Part shown: positions 26,434-35,329 of the stretch, piece after piece | Position numbering within the stretch: position 1 is the stretch's first letter | Layout of the letters: each line of letters starts with the position of its first letter | Origin: an uncultured bacterium | Lineage (GTDB): Bacteria > Bacillota > Bacilli > Lactobacillales > Lactobacillaceae | Length of the DNA stretch: 64,000 nt | NCBI GenBank assembly: GCA_905214545.1 | Contig: CAJMMO010000001.1 | Span: forward strand, 310,001 to 374,000 | Reading direction: 5' to 3' | Position numbers and translations under genes: made by a program | Notes under the pieces: model-generated | Told to the model about the DNA's origin: nothing | What the model saw: the letters and a program-made list of their open reading frames with translations, nothing else | Databases searched by the model: none

Positions 26434-27227
26434 GGCCGGTCCAGCGTAATTCTGCCCAGCTTGCCCTTGCGCAGCTGCTGGAGCATAAACAGTGAAAAGC
26501 GTTCGTAGTCATCGCGCATGCCGTACTTGGCGGTCATGCTTAAGAGGAGGTCCGGCGAGCTCGTGTCTTCGTCAAAGTCCACGCGGGCAAACTGGGCCAG
26601 CTGCTTTGGGTAATGCTGGCGCATGAAGTCGAGCACAAACAAGGCGACGTCGTCGCTGGCAAAGACCGTGTCCTTGATGGCGCCGCAGGCCGCCAGCTTC
26701 AAGCCGACCTGCTGGTCGTCAAACTTCGGCCATAAGATCCCCGGCGTGTCCAGGATCTGGATGCCGAAGCTGGTTTTCAGCCATAAAAGCTGCTGGGTGA
26801 CGCCGGGCTTGTTGCCGGTGACCGTGCGCTTTTTGCCGCTGAGCTTGTTGATGACAGTCGACTTGCCGCAGTTGGGGATGCCGACGACGGCGACGCGGAC
26901 GAGCTTTTTGTCTAAGTTTGCTGAAGCATTCTTGATCTTTTTGACCAGCTGGCCGACGTTGGTGTTGTGCTGGGTGTCGAGCGCCAAGGCGTTAGGCCCC
27001 AGCTTCTTCAGCCAGGCCGCAGTCAGCTGCGGGTCGGCCAAGTCGGCCTTGTTTAACAGGATGACGTGGGGCTTGCCGGCCAGCAGCTCATCCAGCATTG
27101 GGTTGGCCGACGACAGCGGCAGCCGGGCGTCGCGCACTTCTAACACGACGTCGATCAGCCGCAGGCTGGCGCTCAGCTGGTTTTTAGCCTTGTTCATGTG
27201 GCCGGGGTACCATTGAATTTGCGACAT
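26430..27227 (-). CDS. rbgA: Ribosome biogenesis GTPase RbgA (YlqF)
   Basis: A 265-residue circularly permuted GTPase. The G4 motif LLNKADLAD (near 56) comes before the P-loop GIPNCGKSTVIN (near 116) and DTPGILWP (near 159). The N-terminus MSQIQWYPGHMNKAK is diagnostic. It is needed for late assembly of the 50S subunit. It heads the rbgA-rnhB pair and overlaps rnhB by 4 bases. Confidence 0.95.
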   Translation of the reverse strand: MSQIQWYPGHMNKAKNQLSASLRLIDVVLEVRDARLPLSSANPMLDELLAGKPHVILLNKADLADPQLTAAWLKKLGPNALALDTQHNTNVGQLVKKIKNASANLDKKLVRVAVVGIPNCGKSTVINKLSGKKRTVTGNKPGVTQQLLWLKTSFGIQILDTPGILWPKFDDQQVGLKLAACGAIKDTVFASDDVALFVLDFMRQHYPKQLAQFARVDFDEDTSSPDLLLSMTAKYGMRDDYERFSLFMLQQLRKGKLGRITLDRP

Positions 27228-27250
27228 TGCTTTTTTTCCTTTCTTTACTT

Positions 27251-27290
27251 AAAAAAAGCACTCAGGGGGCCTGCCCCAGGGTGCTTTTTT
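27251..27290 (-). terminator. Rho-independent terminator
   Basis: Stem AGCACTC-GGG/CCC-GGGTGCT, slightly imperfect, with A and T runs. It closes the degV-YozE transcript and lies upstream of rbgA. Confidence 0.8.
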
Positions 27291-27292
27291 AT

Positions 27293-27520
27293 TTAATCCA
27301 TTTTATCGAGATACATCTGGTAGGCACGATCAAAGATGGTCATGCTCGGCAGGTAATTGACGTTCAGTTCCAAGTAGTCGGACAGCTTTTTGTAATCCTG
27401 CTCTTGCTTGGGAAAGGCCGAATCGTTGCTGGCGTTGTTGGCAAACTGGGTTACCTCGTCGGTGCCGTCCGGATCCCGCTGCGTCATCAGGTATTGGTAA
27501 AAACTCTGTCTATAAGCCAT
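27293..27520 (-). CDS. YozE-family (UPF0346) small protein
   Basis: A 75-residue acidic protein starting MAYRQSFYQYLMTQRDP. It matches the YozE SAM-like fold group: small helical, cytoplasmic, no cysteine and no membrane segment. Its role is not established. The gene starts 3 bases after degV and ends at a terminator, so it belongs to the degV transcript. Confidence 0.85.
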   Translation of the reverse strand: MAYRQSFYQYLMTQRDPDGTDEVTQFANNASNDSAFPKQEQDYKKLSDYLELNVNYLPSMTIFDRAYQMYLDKMD

Positions 27521-27523
27521 GGC

Positions 27524-28375
27524 TTACTCCGTGAAAAACTGAATTGCGAAAGCGCCTGAGCCCGCGTGCGTTGCAATGATCGGGCTGGTGATCCGCGTCA
27601 TAATCGAGATGTTTGGCTCTTGTTCCTTGATCTTCGCTGCCAGCTCGTCGATCTGGTCCTTGCTATCGACGTAAGAGATGCAGAGCTGGGAGATGTTCGG
27701 GTGGTTGCGCAAGTACTGCAAAACGTCTTCGACGTATTTCACAGTAAACTTGCGGCCGCGGCCCTTGCGTTCGATTAAAAGCTTGCCCTCTTTCATGGTC
27801 AGCGCAATTCTGATGTTCAGCAAGGTGGCTACGCGCCCGGTCAAAGGCCCCAGGCGGCCGCCCTTGATGATGTTTTTCAAGTTGACCACCATCATGCGCA
27901 AGTGGATGCGGTCTTGCAGGTCAGCCAGGTGCGCCTTGATTTCGGTCATGCTCTTGCCGGCTTCTGCATCCTGGGCAGCGGCGATAACCTGGAAGCCTTG
28001 GCAGCGGTCGGTAAAGAGCGAATCAACGATCTCAATGTCGGCATCCGGCAGCATCTCAGCGGCTTGCCGGGCGGCGTTGATCGTCCCCGACAGGTTGACG
28101 CTTAAAAAGATGGCCAAAACACTGCTGCCATCGGCGGTCAGTTCCTTAAACTTGCGGTGGAAGAGGCCGATCGAAGGCTGACTAGTCTTAGGCAGCTCGC
28201 TAGAAGCGTCCATCTCCTTGACAAATTGGGCCCTGGTCAAGTCCACACCATCCTGGTAAGTCTTGCCATCAATGTTAACGGACAGCGGCACAACAGTAAT
28301 GTCGTATTTTTTAATTTCTTCGTCAGTCAGCTGCGCTGATGAGTCGGTCAAAATTTTGATTTGGGTCACTTTCAT
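27524..28375 (-). CDS. DegV family fatty-acid-binding protein
   Basis: A 283-residue DegV protein. The start KILTDSSAQLTDEE and the TSQPS motif near residue 61, which holds a serine that contacts the lipid carboxylate, identify it. The family binds fatty acids, and in some Firmicutes acts as the FakB subunit of fatty acid kinase; no fakA is adjacent here. It is divergent from a hemolysin III gene across 123 AT-rich bases. A possible promoter is TTGCTA (28436-28441) and CATAAT (28414-28419), 16 bases apart. Confidence 0.92.
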   Translation of the reverse strand: MKVTQIKILTDSSAQLTDEEIKKYDITVVPLSVNIDGKTYQDGVDLTRAQFVKEMDASSELPKTSQPSIGLFHRKFKELTADGSSVLAIFLSVNLSGTINAARQAAEMLPDADIEIVDSLFTDRCQGFQVIAAAQDAEAGKSMTEIKAHLADLQDRIHLRMMVVNLKNIIKGGRLGPLTGRVATLLNIRIALTMKEGKLLIERKGRGRKFTVKYVEDVLQYLRNHPNISQLCISYVDSKDQIDELAAKIKEQEPNISIMTRITSPIIATHAGSGAFAIQFFTE

Positions 28376-28407
28376 TCGCCTTCAAATATTAAACTTGCGT
28401 ACACTAA

Positions 28408-28434
28408 TGGTTTATTATGATAAAGTATAAACCA
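28408..28434. promoter_or_regulatory. Inverted repeat between degV and hemolysin III genes
   Basis: TGGTTTAT (28408-28415) and ATAAACCA (28427-28434) are perfect inverted 8-base arms 11 bases apart, covering the likely degV -10 region (28414-28419). It may be an operator; no binding protein is evident. Confidence 0.35.
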
Positions 28435-28498
28435 ATAGCAACACTGTTTTAAGTATAACAAATTCGACAGCAGATATTATTTATGAAAGAAAAAATTT

Positions 28499-29167
28499 AT
28501 GCAAATGTCTTTTAATCCTTGGCAAAAGCCGCAGCATCGCAGCAAAGGCTACAATATCCTAGACAATGTCTTCAGTGCCGTCACCCACTGTGTCGGCTTC
28601 GGACTGGCTGTCGCCGGCCTGGTCGTTTTGATCGTCCGCGCCGCCCGCACCGGTTCGGCCCTGCGCGTGACGACCTTTGCAATTTACGGGGCGAGCTTAG
28701 TTCTGCTCTACCTGTTTTCAACGCTTTACCACTCTTTGATCTTTACCAAAGCGCGGGGCGTCTTCCAGATCTTCGACCACTCGTCGATCTTCATCCTGAT
28801 TGCCGGCAGCTACACCCCCTACTCGCTAGTCGCAATCGGCGGCTGGCAGGGCTGGACCATGTTCGGCCTGATCTGGGGCCTGACCGTGATCGGGATTATC
28901 TACTATATCTTCAACCAAGGCAAGCACGTGATCTTTGACACGGTCTTGTACGTGGCCATGGGCTGGCTGGTCATCCTGGCCGGGCCGTTCCTCTACCACC
29001 GCCTGACGCCGGTCGGCTTCTGGCTGCTGGTTGGCGGCGGCATCGCCTACACGGTCGGCGCCATCTTGTACAGCATGCGCAACGTGCCGTTCATCCACGT
29101 GGTCTGGCACCTGTTCGTCATGCTGGGTTCAATCTTGATGTACTTCAGCGTTTTATTCTATGTTTAA
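28499..29167 (+). CDS. Hemolysin III / TrhA family membrane protein
   Basis: A 222-residue protein with seven predicted membrane helices. The PAQR/HlyIII motifs are visible: SAVTHCVGFGL (near 27), FSTLYHS (near 75), FDHSSIFILIAGSYTP (near 92-107) and HVVWHLFVMLGS (near 200), supplying the metal-binding His/Asp set. The family tunes membrane fluidity in bacteria; haemolytic activity should not be assumed. The ribosome binding site is weak (GAAAG). A second in-frame ATG two codons on is an alternative start. It is a single-gene unit. Confidence 0.9.
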   Translation: MQMSFNPWQKPQHRSKGYNILDNVFSAVTHCVGFGLAVAGLVVLIVRAARTGSALRVTTFAIYGASLVLLYLFSTLYHSLIFTKARGVFQIFDHSSIFILIAGSYTPYSLVAIGGWQGWTMFGLIWGLTVIGIIYYIFNQGKHVIFDTVLYVAMGWLVILAGPFLYHRLTPVGFWLLVGGGIAYTVGAILYSMRNVPFIHVVWHLFVMLGSILMYFSVLFYV

Positions 29168-29175
29168 AGACAATA

Positions 29176-29212
29176 AAAAAGGCTTCAGCTAAAAGCTGAA
29201 GCCTTTTTTTTG
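29176..29212. terminator. Bidirectional Rho-independent terminator
   Basis: Stem GGCTTCAGCT/AGCTGAAGCC with A and T flanks, between the converging hemolysin III and cca genes. Confidence 0.92.
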
Positions 29213-29222
29213 TTGTTTGTTG

Positions 29223-30422
29223 TTAATTGTCTAAATTGCCCAAGAAAGCCAGGATGGCGTTTTTATCGTTGGCCACTTCCCCGTCGAGCACGGCCAGCTG
29301 CAGGCGGTGCAAGTACTTGCCGATCGCCGGGCCGGCCGGAATGCCTGCGTTTAACAGGTCGTCGCCGTTAATGGCAAACTCGTCGACCGAGTGGCAAGGC
29401 AGCAGCTCATAGCGGTTGCGCAAGGCGCTGCCGTCGACAGGCTGGCCCAGCAGCTGGGCCAAGTCGATGGTCCCGGCAATGGTCTTGGCGCCGGCTTTAA
29501 ACAGCTCGTAGCTGGTCGGCGTCTGGGCGGAAGCCAGGTCGAAGAAGTCGACGATGCTGGCTACCTGCTTGCGCATCTCGTTGGAGTTGCGCCAAGCGCG
29601 CATGAACTTGCCGATTTCATCATTAGGCAGCTTCAGCAGGATGACTAACAGCGCCCAGAAGCTTTCTTCGCTGCTTGGTGAAAATTGCATCTTCGGGAAT
29701 AAGCTCAGCTGGTCTTTTTTACCCTTAAAATAAGGAGCTTGTTCGGACAGGCCGGTGTCTAAAAAGCGCTCAAAGGCCGGCCGGCTGCCGGGGCCCAGGC
29801 CCAGCTTGACGAGCTCGTCGCGGATCCGTTCCACCGAGATCTTGCTCAGCAGTTCAGCATTGTCGCTGATCGCCTGCAGGGTGTTTTTTTCAATCTTAAA
29901 GCCCAGCTGGCTCATAAAGCGCAGCGCCCGCATCATTCGGAGCGCGTCTTCATGGAAACGGCGTTCGGGGGCGCCGACGGCCTTGATCAGGCGGTTGTTC
30001 AAGTCGTCAATCCCGCCGAAGTGGTCGATGATCTCGCCTTCTGTGTTCATGGCCAGAGCGTTGATGGTAAAATCACGCCGCTGCAGGTCAGTCGCCAGGT
30101 TTTGGACGAATTCGACATGGTCGGGCCGGCGGTAGTCCTGGTAGCCGGATTCCGTTCTGAAAGTGGTGATCTCGTAGCTGGTGCCTTCGTATAAGACGGT
30201 GACGGTGCCGTGCTTGATCCCGGTGTCGATTGTTTTTTCAAAAAGGTTTTTGATTTCTTCGGGGTAAGCGCTCGTCGCGATGTCGATGTCGTGCAAGGGG
30301 CGCTCTAAGAGCAAATCGCGGACCGCGCCGCCTACGAAATAGGCTTCGTAGCCAGCAGCGTTAATCGTCTCCAGGACGGGCAGTGCCGCCTGAAAAACCG
30401 CGGGCAAATTATCAATTTTCAT
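29223..30422 (-). CDS. cca: CCA tRNA nucleotidyltransferase
   Basis: A 399-residue class II enzyme. The catalytic motif is GGAVRDLLLERPLHDIDIAT (residues 31-50), with metal-binding DID; RRDFTINALA follows (near 114) and EDALRMMRALRF near 159. It adds or repairs the CCA end of tRNAs without a template. No HD domain is present. Its start is followed upstream by 63 bases before the divergent YitT gene. Confidence 0.95.
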   Translation of the reverse strand: MKIDNLPAVFQAALPVLETINAAGYEAYFVGGAVRDLLLERPLHDIDIATSAYPEEIKNLFEKTIDTGIKHGTVTVLYEGTSYEITTFRTESGYQDYRRPDHVEFVQNLATDLQRRDFTINALAMNTEGEIIDHFGGIDDLNNRLIKAVGAPERRFHEDALRMMRALRFMSQLGFKIEKNTLQAISDNAELLSKISVERIRDELVKLGLGPGSRPAFERFLDTGLSEQAPYFKGKKDQLSLFPKMQFSPSSEESFWALLVILLKLPNDEIGKFMRAWRNSNEMRKQVASIVDFFDLASAQTPTSYELFKAGAKTIAGTIDLAQLLGQPVDGSALRNRYELLPCHSVDEFAINGDDLLNAGIPAGPAIGKYLHRLQLAVLDGEVANDKNAILAFLGNLDN

Positions 30423-30485
30423 GTTATCCTCTAATTTAGATTCTGTTTTCTATCTGCGGGTAGAAAAATTTTAAGCAAAGGACGG

Positions 30486-31379
30486 ATGGCAATGTCAGAA
30501 GATAGAGCAGCAATTTTGAAAGAGACTTCGCTCATTGCATTGGGCTGCGCGATCTACGCGCTGAGCCTCGACGCAATCAGCATCCCCAACCGCTTGGCCG
30601 ACGGCGGCCTGAGCGGTATCACGCTGATCCTGCGTTACTATTGGCACATCGATCCAGGTCTCAGTACTTTGATTTTAAATATTCCGTTAATTATCTTAGG
30701 TTGGCGCTACATGGGCCGGCGGATGCTCCTGTATACGATTTGGGGCACGGCCTGCCTCTCCTTTTTCTTATGGATGTGGCGTCACCTACCTATTATAATT
30801 CAATTTAACTTTGAACACGACCTCTTTATCTCAGGAATGATGGCCGGGCTGCTGTCCGGCCTGGGCCTGGGGATCGTGTTCCGCTACTACGGGACGACCG
30901 GCGGGACTGATATCATCGCCCGCATCATGCAGATCAAATTCGGCATTGCCTCCGGGCGGACGATCTTGGCTTTAGACGTCGTCGTCCTGCTGGCTTCCCT
31001 GTCCTACCTTGACCTGCGCCACATGATGTACACGGTCTTAGGCAGCTTTGTCCTGTCCCGCACGATGGACACGGTTCAAGCCGGCGCCTACGTTGCCCGC
31101 GGCCTGTTCATCATCTCGGACCACTACCAGGAGATCGCCAAGATGATCGACTTGAAGATGGAGCGCGGTTTCACCTATTTGAAGGCCGAAGGCGGCTACG
31201 ACCAAAGCGAAAAGCGGATTATCTACTGCATCGTTTCTCCGCGTGAAATCCACGAGGTCAAGCAGCTGATCTTAAACGAAGATCCAAACGCCTTTGTTTC
31301 AGTCTTCGACGTCCAGGAGGCTTTAGGCGAAGGCTTCACTTACAAGCGCAAGACGCACCACCTCTTTTTAAGACATTAA
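30486..31379 (+). CDS. YitT family membrane protein
   Basis: A 297-residue protein with about five N-terminal membrane helices and a C-terminal soluble DUF2179 domain (from about residue 210, YCIVSPREIHEVKQLI). The motif FRYYGTTGGTDIIARIM near 135 is typical. The function of the family is unknown. GGACGG is a weak ribosome binding site for the ATG at 30486; the ATG at 30492 is an alternative. A terminator follows directly. Confidence 0.88.
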   Translation: MAMSEDRAAILKETSLIALGCAIYALSLDAISIPNRLADGGLSGITLILRYYWHIDPGLSTLILNIPLIILGWRYMGRRMLLYTIWGTACLSFFLWMWRHLPIIIQFNFEHDLFISGMMAGLLSGLGLGIVFRYYGTTGGTDIIARIMQIKFGIASGRTILALDVVVLLASLSYLDLRHMMYTVLGSFVLSRTMDTVQAGAYVARGLFIISDHYQEIAKMIDLKMERGFTYLKAEGGYDQSEKRIIYCIVSPREIHEVKQLILNEDPNAFVSVFDVQEALGEGFTYKRKTHHLFLRH

Positions 31380-31384
31380 AAAAT

Positions 31385-31415
31385 AAAAACATCCCCGTTT
31401 GGGGATGTTTTTTTG
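31385..31415 (+). terminator. Rho-independent terminator after the YitT gene
   Basis: Stem ACATCCCC/GGGGATGT with a 4-base loop and a T run. Confidence 0.92.
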
Positions 31416-31418
31416 CGC

Positions 31419-31461
31419 AATAAAATAACGAGTCGTCTAATAAAATAACAGTCCTTATGAT
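31419..31461 (+). promoter_or_regulatory. Possible promoter with AT-rich direct repeats
   Basis: The 11-mer AATAAAATAAC occurs at 31419-31429 and again at 31439-31449, 20 bases apart start to start (two helical turns). It lies just upstream of a TATGAT -10 candidate (31456-31461) for the next gene. The -35 is poor, so an activator or UP-like element is conceivable. Confidence 0.3.
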
Positions 31462-31507
31462 AAAATGAGCTTGCAAAAAACGCAATCATAATCTGTGAGG
31501 AGTTACA

Positions 31508-32143
31508 ATGGAAAAATTGCTATTAAATTACAATCCGGGCACCGTTTTAGTGTTCTTTGCCCTTTTCTTGGCACTGGCCATCCTTTCGGCCTACCGGCTG
31601 GGCAAGGAACGGCAAACCTTTTTCGGCAACTTGGCTTGCACCTTAGGCTTGTTCATCACAGCCTTCATCGTCGGGCTGCAGCTGGGCGTTTACCGCTATA
31701 ACGTTTTAAAAGAAGAAAAAGCAGCCTGGGCCATGGCCCTCACATCCGGCGTCCTCTTGCTGGCCTACAGCATTACGATGCTCGTGATTTTAAGCAGACG
31801 GGCTCAGCGCGAAAAAAGCAGCTACGTCGCCTACACCCAGGGTCAAGTCAAACTGCTGCGCTCCTACCTGATGGGGTCGGTTACCGCCAGCATGCTCTTT
31901 GGTACCTGCTTCTTTTTTATCGGCATCGGCTACTACATGGTGGTCAAAAATCCGCACTCAGGACTGCTGTTCGATTTACTGGCACTTGTTTTGATGTTTG
32001 GAATGCCGGCAATCATCAATAGCCAGTTTGCCAAGTGGACTGAACGCTTCTTGAACCAAGACGAGCGTAAAAAACAAATTGCGGCCGTCCAAGGCGAAAC
32101 TGAAGTCGAAGAGGACATGATCATTGTCAAAGCCAAGAATTAA
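31508..32143 (+). CDS. Unrecognised four-to-five-helix membrane protein
   Basis: A 211-residue integral membrane protein that I do not recognise. Hydrophobic stretches lie near residues 13-30, 42-62, 76-96, 122-145 and 154-172. A basic loop (LSRRAQREKSS) separates the middle pair. The C-terminal 40 residues are charged and soluble, ending EVEEDMIIVKAKN. There is no signal peptide or catalytic motif. GTGAGGAG lies 5 bases before the ATG. It is a single-gene unit between two terminators, so context gives no functional clue. Codon use resembles the neighbourhood. Confidence 0.85.
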   Translation: MEKLLLNYNPGTVLVFFALFLALAILSAYRLGKERQTFFGNLACTLGLFITAFIVGLQLGVYRYNVLKEEKAAWAMALTSGVLLLAYSITMLVILSRRAQREKSSYVAYTQGQVKLLRSYLMGSVTASMLFGTCFFFIGIGYYMVVKNPHSGLLFDLLALVLMFGMPAIINSQFAKWTERFLNQDERKKQIAAVQGETEVEEDMIIVKAKN

Positions 32144-32154
32144 AAAACTGAAAA

Positions 32155-32182
32155 TAAAAAAGGGCGCAAAGCCCTTTTTTTA
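32155..32182. terminator. Bidirectional Rho-independent terminator
   Basis: Short stem AAGGGC/GCCCTT with A and T runs on both sides; it overlaps the stop codon of the TPR gene. Confidence 0.85.
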
Positions 32183-33433
32183 TTGCAAACGATTAAATAA
32201 GTCCTGCATGTCTTGGTCTTCCGGAACTAAACGCAGGTAGTCAGCCAGCAGCAGCTTCAGGGTCTTGGTGTCGCCCTGAGCCTGCAGCAGCTCGATAAAG
32301 TTCTTCAAAAAGTCCGTATTGTTTTTATAGGCCGGGTAAGCCAACAGGAAGTTGGCCTTGGCATCTTCCAACTGTTCTAAGCGCAGCTGGGACAGGGCCA
32401 AGTTCCAGTAGACTTGCGGCTCTTTGTCGTCGTCCGGCAGGTCTGTCAGCAGGTCCACGTTGTCTTGGTCGCGGCCCTGGTGGATGAACAGGTTAGACAG
32501 CTGCAGGCGCAGGCTGTTGTCGTCCGGGTCCTGCCGCAAGCCCTTGGTCAGCAGCTCTTCGGCCTGCTGTTCGCGGCCTAAATTGGCCGCTGCCTGGGCC
32601 GCCTGCTCGTACAGGCGGGAATTGTACTGGTCGTAAGACAAACCAGTCAGCGCCGTCGCCAGCGCGTTTTCCTGGTCGTGTTCTTGGGCATAGGCCGCGG
32701 CCAGCCGCGGGTAGACGCTGACATAGTCGGGGCTTTGCTTAATGACGCTGTCGAAGTATTTGATGGCCTGCTTGCGGTCCCCTGCCGCCAGCAAGATCAC
32801 GCCGGCCTGGTAGCGGTCGTCGATGCTGACGATGGTGTCTTGGCTTTCCCGCAAAATCGCTGCGGCCTGCTCGTATTCGCCCATGTTGGCCAGGCAGGAA
32901 ACCATGCGCTGGGTCAGCGACACTTCGGCCACCCGCCGCTGCTTTTTAGCCAGCTGGCGGTACAGCGGCAAGGCCGTCGCATAATCGCCGCTTTCAAAGG
33001 CCAGCTCGGCCTGGCCGAAGATGACGGCTGGTTCTTGCGGGGCCAGCTTTCTGGCCGCAGCAAGCTTGGCGGCAGCGGTTTCAACTAAACCGTTGGCCTC
33101 GTAATAGTCGGCGCTGGCCAGCAGGCTGGCCAAGTAGGCGTCGTCGTCCGGCTTGGCGTCGTAAAGCAGCGACAGCGCCTCGTCGTCTTTGCCGTCGTTT
33201 AACAGGATCTCGCTCAAATAGACTTTGTAGAAGCCGTTTGCGGGGTCCTTTTTTAAAAGGTCGCGGTAGATCTCTTGGGCCAGGTCGGTCAAGCCCAGGT
33301 CGGACAGGCTGGCGGCGAGCTTGGCTAAGGTTTCTTCGCCATCGTTGGCCAGCGCTTTTCTCAGCAAAATCCGATTTTGCGAAAAGTCATTGTTTTGAAT
33401 GGCAGTCAAAAGCTGCTCTGAATATGTCTTCAT
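32180..33433 (-). CDS. Tetratricopeptide repeat protein
   Basis: A 417-residue all-helical soluble protein made of about ten TPR-like 34-residue units. The alternation of small and large residues (for example LAEDGKDDEAL-type and YEQAAAIL-type helices) runs the whole length. It has no signal peptide and very few basic residues. TPR proteins act as scaffolds; this one lies after der and hup in lactobacilli and has no established function. It follows hup, which has its own terminator; a separate promoter is not clear. Confidence 0.88.
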   Translation of the reverse strand: MKTYSEQLLTAIQNNDFSQNRILLRKALANDGEETLAKLAASLSDLGLTDLAQEIYRDLLKKDPANGFYKVYLSEILLNDGKDDEALSLLYDAKPDDDAYLASLLASADYYEANGLVETAAAKLAAARKLAPQEPAVIFGQAELAFESGDYATALPLYRQLAKKQRRVAEVSLTQRMVSCLANMGEYEQAAAILRESQDTIVSIDDRYQAGVILLAAGDRKQAIKYFDSVIKQSPDYVSVYPRLAAAYAQEHDQENALATALTGLSYDQYNSRLYEQAAQAAANLGREQQAEELLTKGLRQDPDDNSLRLQLSNLFIHQGRDQDNVDLLTDLPDDDKEPQVYWNLALSQLRLEQLEDAKANFLLAYPAYKNNTDFLKNFIELLQAQGDTKTLKLLLADYLRLVPEDQDMQDLFNRLQ

Positions 33434-33460
33434 CTCATCACCTGCCCATAATTATGGCAT

Positions 33461-33487
33461 AAAAAAACACCAGGTATCAAACCTAGC
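33461..33487 (-). terminator. Rho-independent terminator of hup
   Basis: On the minus strand CTAGGT/ACCTGG (one G-T pair) with a 5-base loop is followed by TGTTTTTTT. Confidence 0.75.
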
Positions 33488-33519
33488 ATTTTTTAAAAAT
33501 TAACATGAAATGTCAATTA

Positions 33520-33795
33520 TTATTTAACAGCATCCTTCAAGGCTTTGCCTGGCTTGAATGCTGGTACCTTGCTGGCTGGAATTTCGATTTCAGCGCCAGT
33601 TTGTGGGTTGCGGCCCTTGCGAGCAGCACGGTTTCTAACTTCAAAAGTACCAAAACCGATCAATTGAACCTTTTCTTCTTTGGCAAGGTTTTCTTGAATT
33701 GAACTAAAGATAGCATCAACAGCAGCGGCTGCTTGCTTCTTAGTCATTTTAGTCTTGTCTGCAACTTCAGAAACTAATTCAGCTTTATTTGCCAT
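33520..33795 (-). CDS. hup: DNA-binding protein HU
   Basis: A 91-residue histone-like protein: MANKAELVSEVADKT start, GFGTFEVRNRAARKGRNPQTG signature arm (near 46-66) and PAFKPGKALK end. The start at 33795 is fixed by GCAGGAGGTG 7-8 bases upstream and by the family's N-terminus; a longer in-frame start at 33831 would include the ribosome binding site. HU bends and compacts DNA as a dimer. Codon use is strongly selective. A promoter is seen at 33883-33911. Confidence 0.97.
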   Translation of the reverse strand: MANKAELVSEVADKTKMTKKQAAAAVDAIFSSIQENLAKEEKVQLIGFGTFEVRNRAARKGRNPQTGAEIEIPASKVPAFKPGKALKDAVK

Positions 33796-33882
33796 TCTTC
33801 TACACCTCCTGCAATGGACCTCCCGGCCCAAGACTTGTAAATACGGAAGAATGATGACTACCTATCATTGTTTCCTGCAATC

Positions 33883-33911
33883 AAGTTAGCACAAAAACCG
33901 CGTCACGACAA
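33883..33911 (-). promoter_or_regulatory. Probable hup promoter
   Basis: Minus-strand TTGTCG (33906-33911) and TAACTT (33883-33888) lie 17 bases apart, about 90 bases before the hup start. The -10 is a weak match, so the call is tentative. Confidence 0.45.
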
Positions 33912-33951
33912 GGTTTTTGTTGGTTTTTGCACCATTTGTATAGCGCAATTT

Positions 33952-35268
33952 TTATTTCCGCTTCCGCGGGATGATTTTCAGCGGCGTGCCCGTGAAATCA
34001 AAGTTTGCACGCAGTTGGTTGACCAAAAAACGCTGGTATGAAAAGTGCATCAGGTCCGGGTCGTTGACAAAGACAACGAAAGCCGGCGGCGTCGTGGCCA
34101 CCTGGGTCATGTAGTAAACGCGCAAGCGCTTGCCGTGGATGAGCGGCGTCGGCACGAGCTTAGCCGCATCCAGCAGCAGGTCGTTTAACTTGCTGGACTG
34201 GATCCGCTGGTTTTGGGCCTTGTTGATCTGCTTGATCAGCGGCGGGATCTGGTCGACCCGCTGGCCGGTTTTAGCCGAGATAAAGACAATCGGGGCGTAG
34301 TCGAGGTATTGGAACTCGGCCCGGATTTCTTGTTCAAAGTCGTGCATGGCGCTGGCCGTCTTGTGGACTGCGTCCCACTTGTTGACGGCGATCAGCATGC
34401 CCTTGCCGGCGTCGTGGGCAAAGCCTGCGACGTGCTTGTCCTGCTCGCGGATGCCCGTTTCGGCATCTAAGACCAAGACGACAACCTGGCAGCGGTCAAT
34501 GGCCGCCATGGCCCGCAGCACGGAGTACTTCTCGGTTTTTTCGTAGACCTTGCCCCGCTTGCGGATCCCGGCGGTATCAATGATCGTAAACTTGTCGCCA
34601 TCGGAATCTGTAAAGCGGCTGTCGACGGCGTCTCTGGTCGTGCCCGACTCGTTGGCCACGATGACCCGCTTGTCGCCCAGCAGCGCGTTAACGAGGGACG
34701 ACTTGCCGACGTTTGGCCGGCCGATTACGGCAAAAGAGATCCCGTCTTCGGCACCGCCGCTTTTGTCTGGCAATTTTTCGACGACAGCATCAAGCAGGTC
34801 GCCTAAGCCTGTCCCATGGGCACCGGAGATCGGGTACGGCTTCCCCAGCCCTAAGGAGTAGAAGTCGTAGATATCGGCCCGCAGGTCAGGGTTATCGGCC
34901 TTGTTGACGGCGAGCAGGACGGGCTTTTTGCTGCGGTAAAGAAGCCGGGCAATGGCCTCGTCCAAAGAAGTCACCTGGGCCGTCGCCTCGGCGATCATGA
35001 TGATCACGTCCGCTTCTTCGATCGCAATTTCCGCCTGGGCCTTGATCTCGTTTTCGATCTTGGTGTCGTCCAGGGTAATCCCGCCCGTGTCGATCAGGTT
35101 GAACTCATGGCCCAGCCACTCAGCCTTGGCGTACAGCCGGTCACGGGTCACCCCTGGCGTATCTTCGACAATGGAAAGCCGTTCATTGACTATCCGGTTA
35201 AAAATGGTTGATTTGCCGACATTAGGCCGGCCAACGATTGCTACTGTTGCTAAAGTCAACTTGCTCAC
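33952..35268 (-). CDS. der: Ribosome biogenesis GTPase Der (EngA)
   Basis: A 438-residue protein with two tandem GTPase domains. The P-loops are GRPNVGKST (near residue 13) and GRPNVGKSS (near 183), each with its DTGG/DTAG and NKxD motifs. A C-terminal KH-like domain follows (FDFTGTPLKI near the end). Der is essential for 50S assembly. It lies between rpsA and hup, a conserved order in this group. Confidence 0.96.
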   Translation of the reverse strand: MSKLTLATVAIVGRPNVGKSTIFNRIVNERLSIVEDTPGVTRDRLYAKAEWLGHEFNLIDTGGITLDDTKIENEIKAQAEIAIEEADVIIMIAEATAQVTSLDEAIARLLYRSKKPVLLAVNKADNPDLRADIYDFYSLGLGKPYPISGAHGTGLGDLLDAVVEKLPDKSGGAEDGISFAVIGRPNVGKSSLVNALLGDKRVIVANESGTTRDAVDSRFTDSDGDKFTIIDTAGIRKRGKVYEKTEKYSVLRAMAAIDRCQVVVLVLDAETGIREQDKHVAGFAHDAGKGMLIAVNKWDAVHKTASAMHDFEQEIRAEFQYLDYAPIVFISAKTGQRVDQIPPLIKQINKAQNQRIQSSKLNDLLLDAAKLVPTPLIHGKRLRVYYMTQVATTPPAFVVFVNDPDLMHFSYQRFLVNQLRANFDFTGTPLKIIPRKRK

Positions 35269-35283
35269 GCTCCTTTACCAAAA

Positions 35284-35316
35284 AACAAAAAAAGAGCTGA
35301 CGCAAAGTCAGCACTC
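35284..35316 (-). terminator. Rho-independent terminator of rpsA
   Basis: Stem GCTGAC/GTCAGC with 5-base loop; the minus strand then runs into a T-rich tail (35284-35293). Confidence 0.75.
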
Positions 35317-35329
35317 TCTTTTAAAAGAA

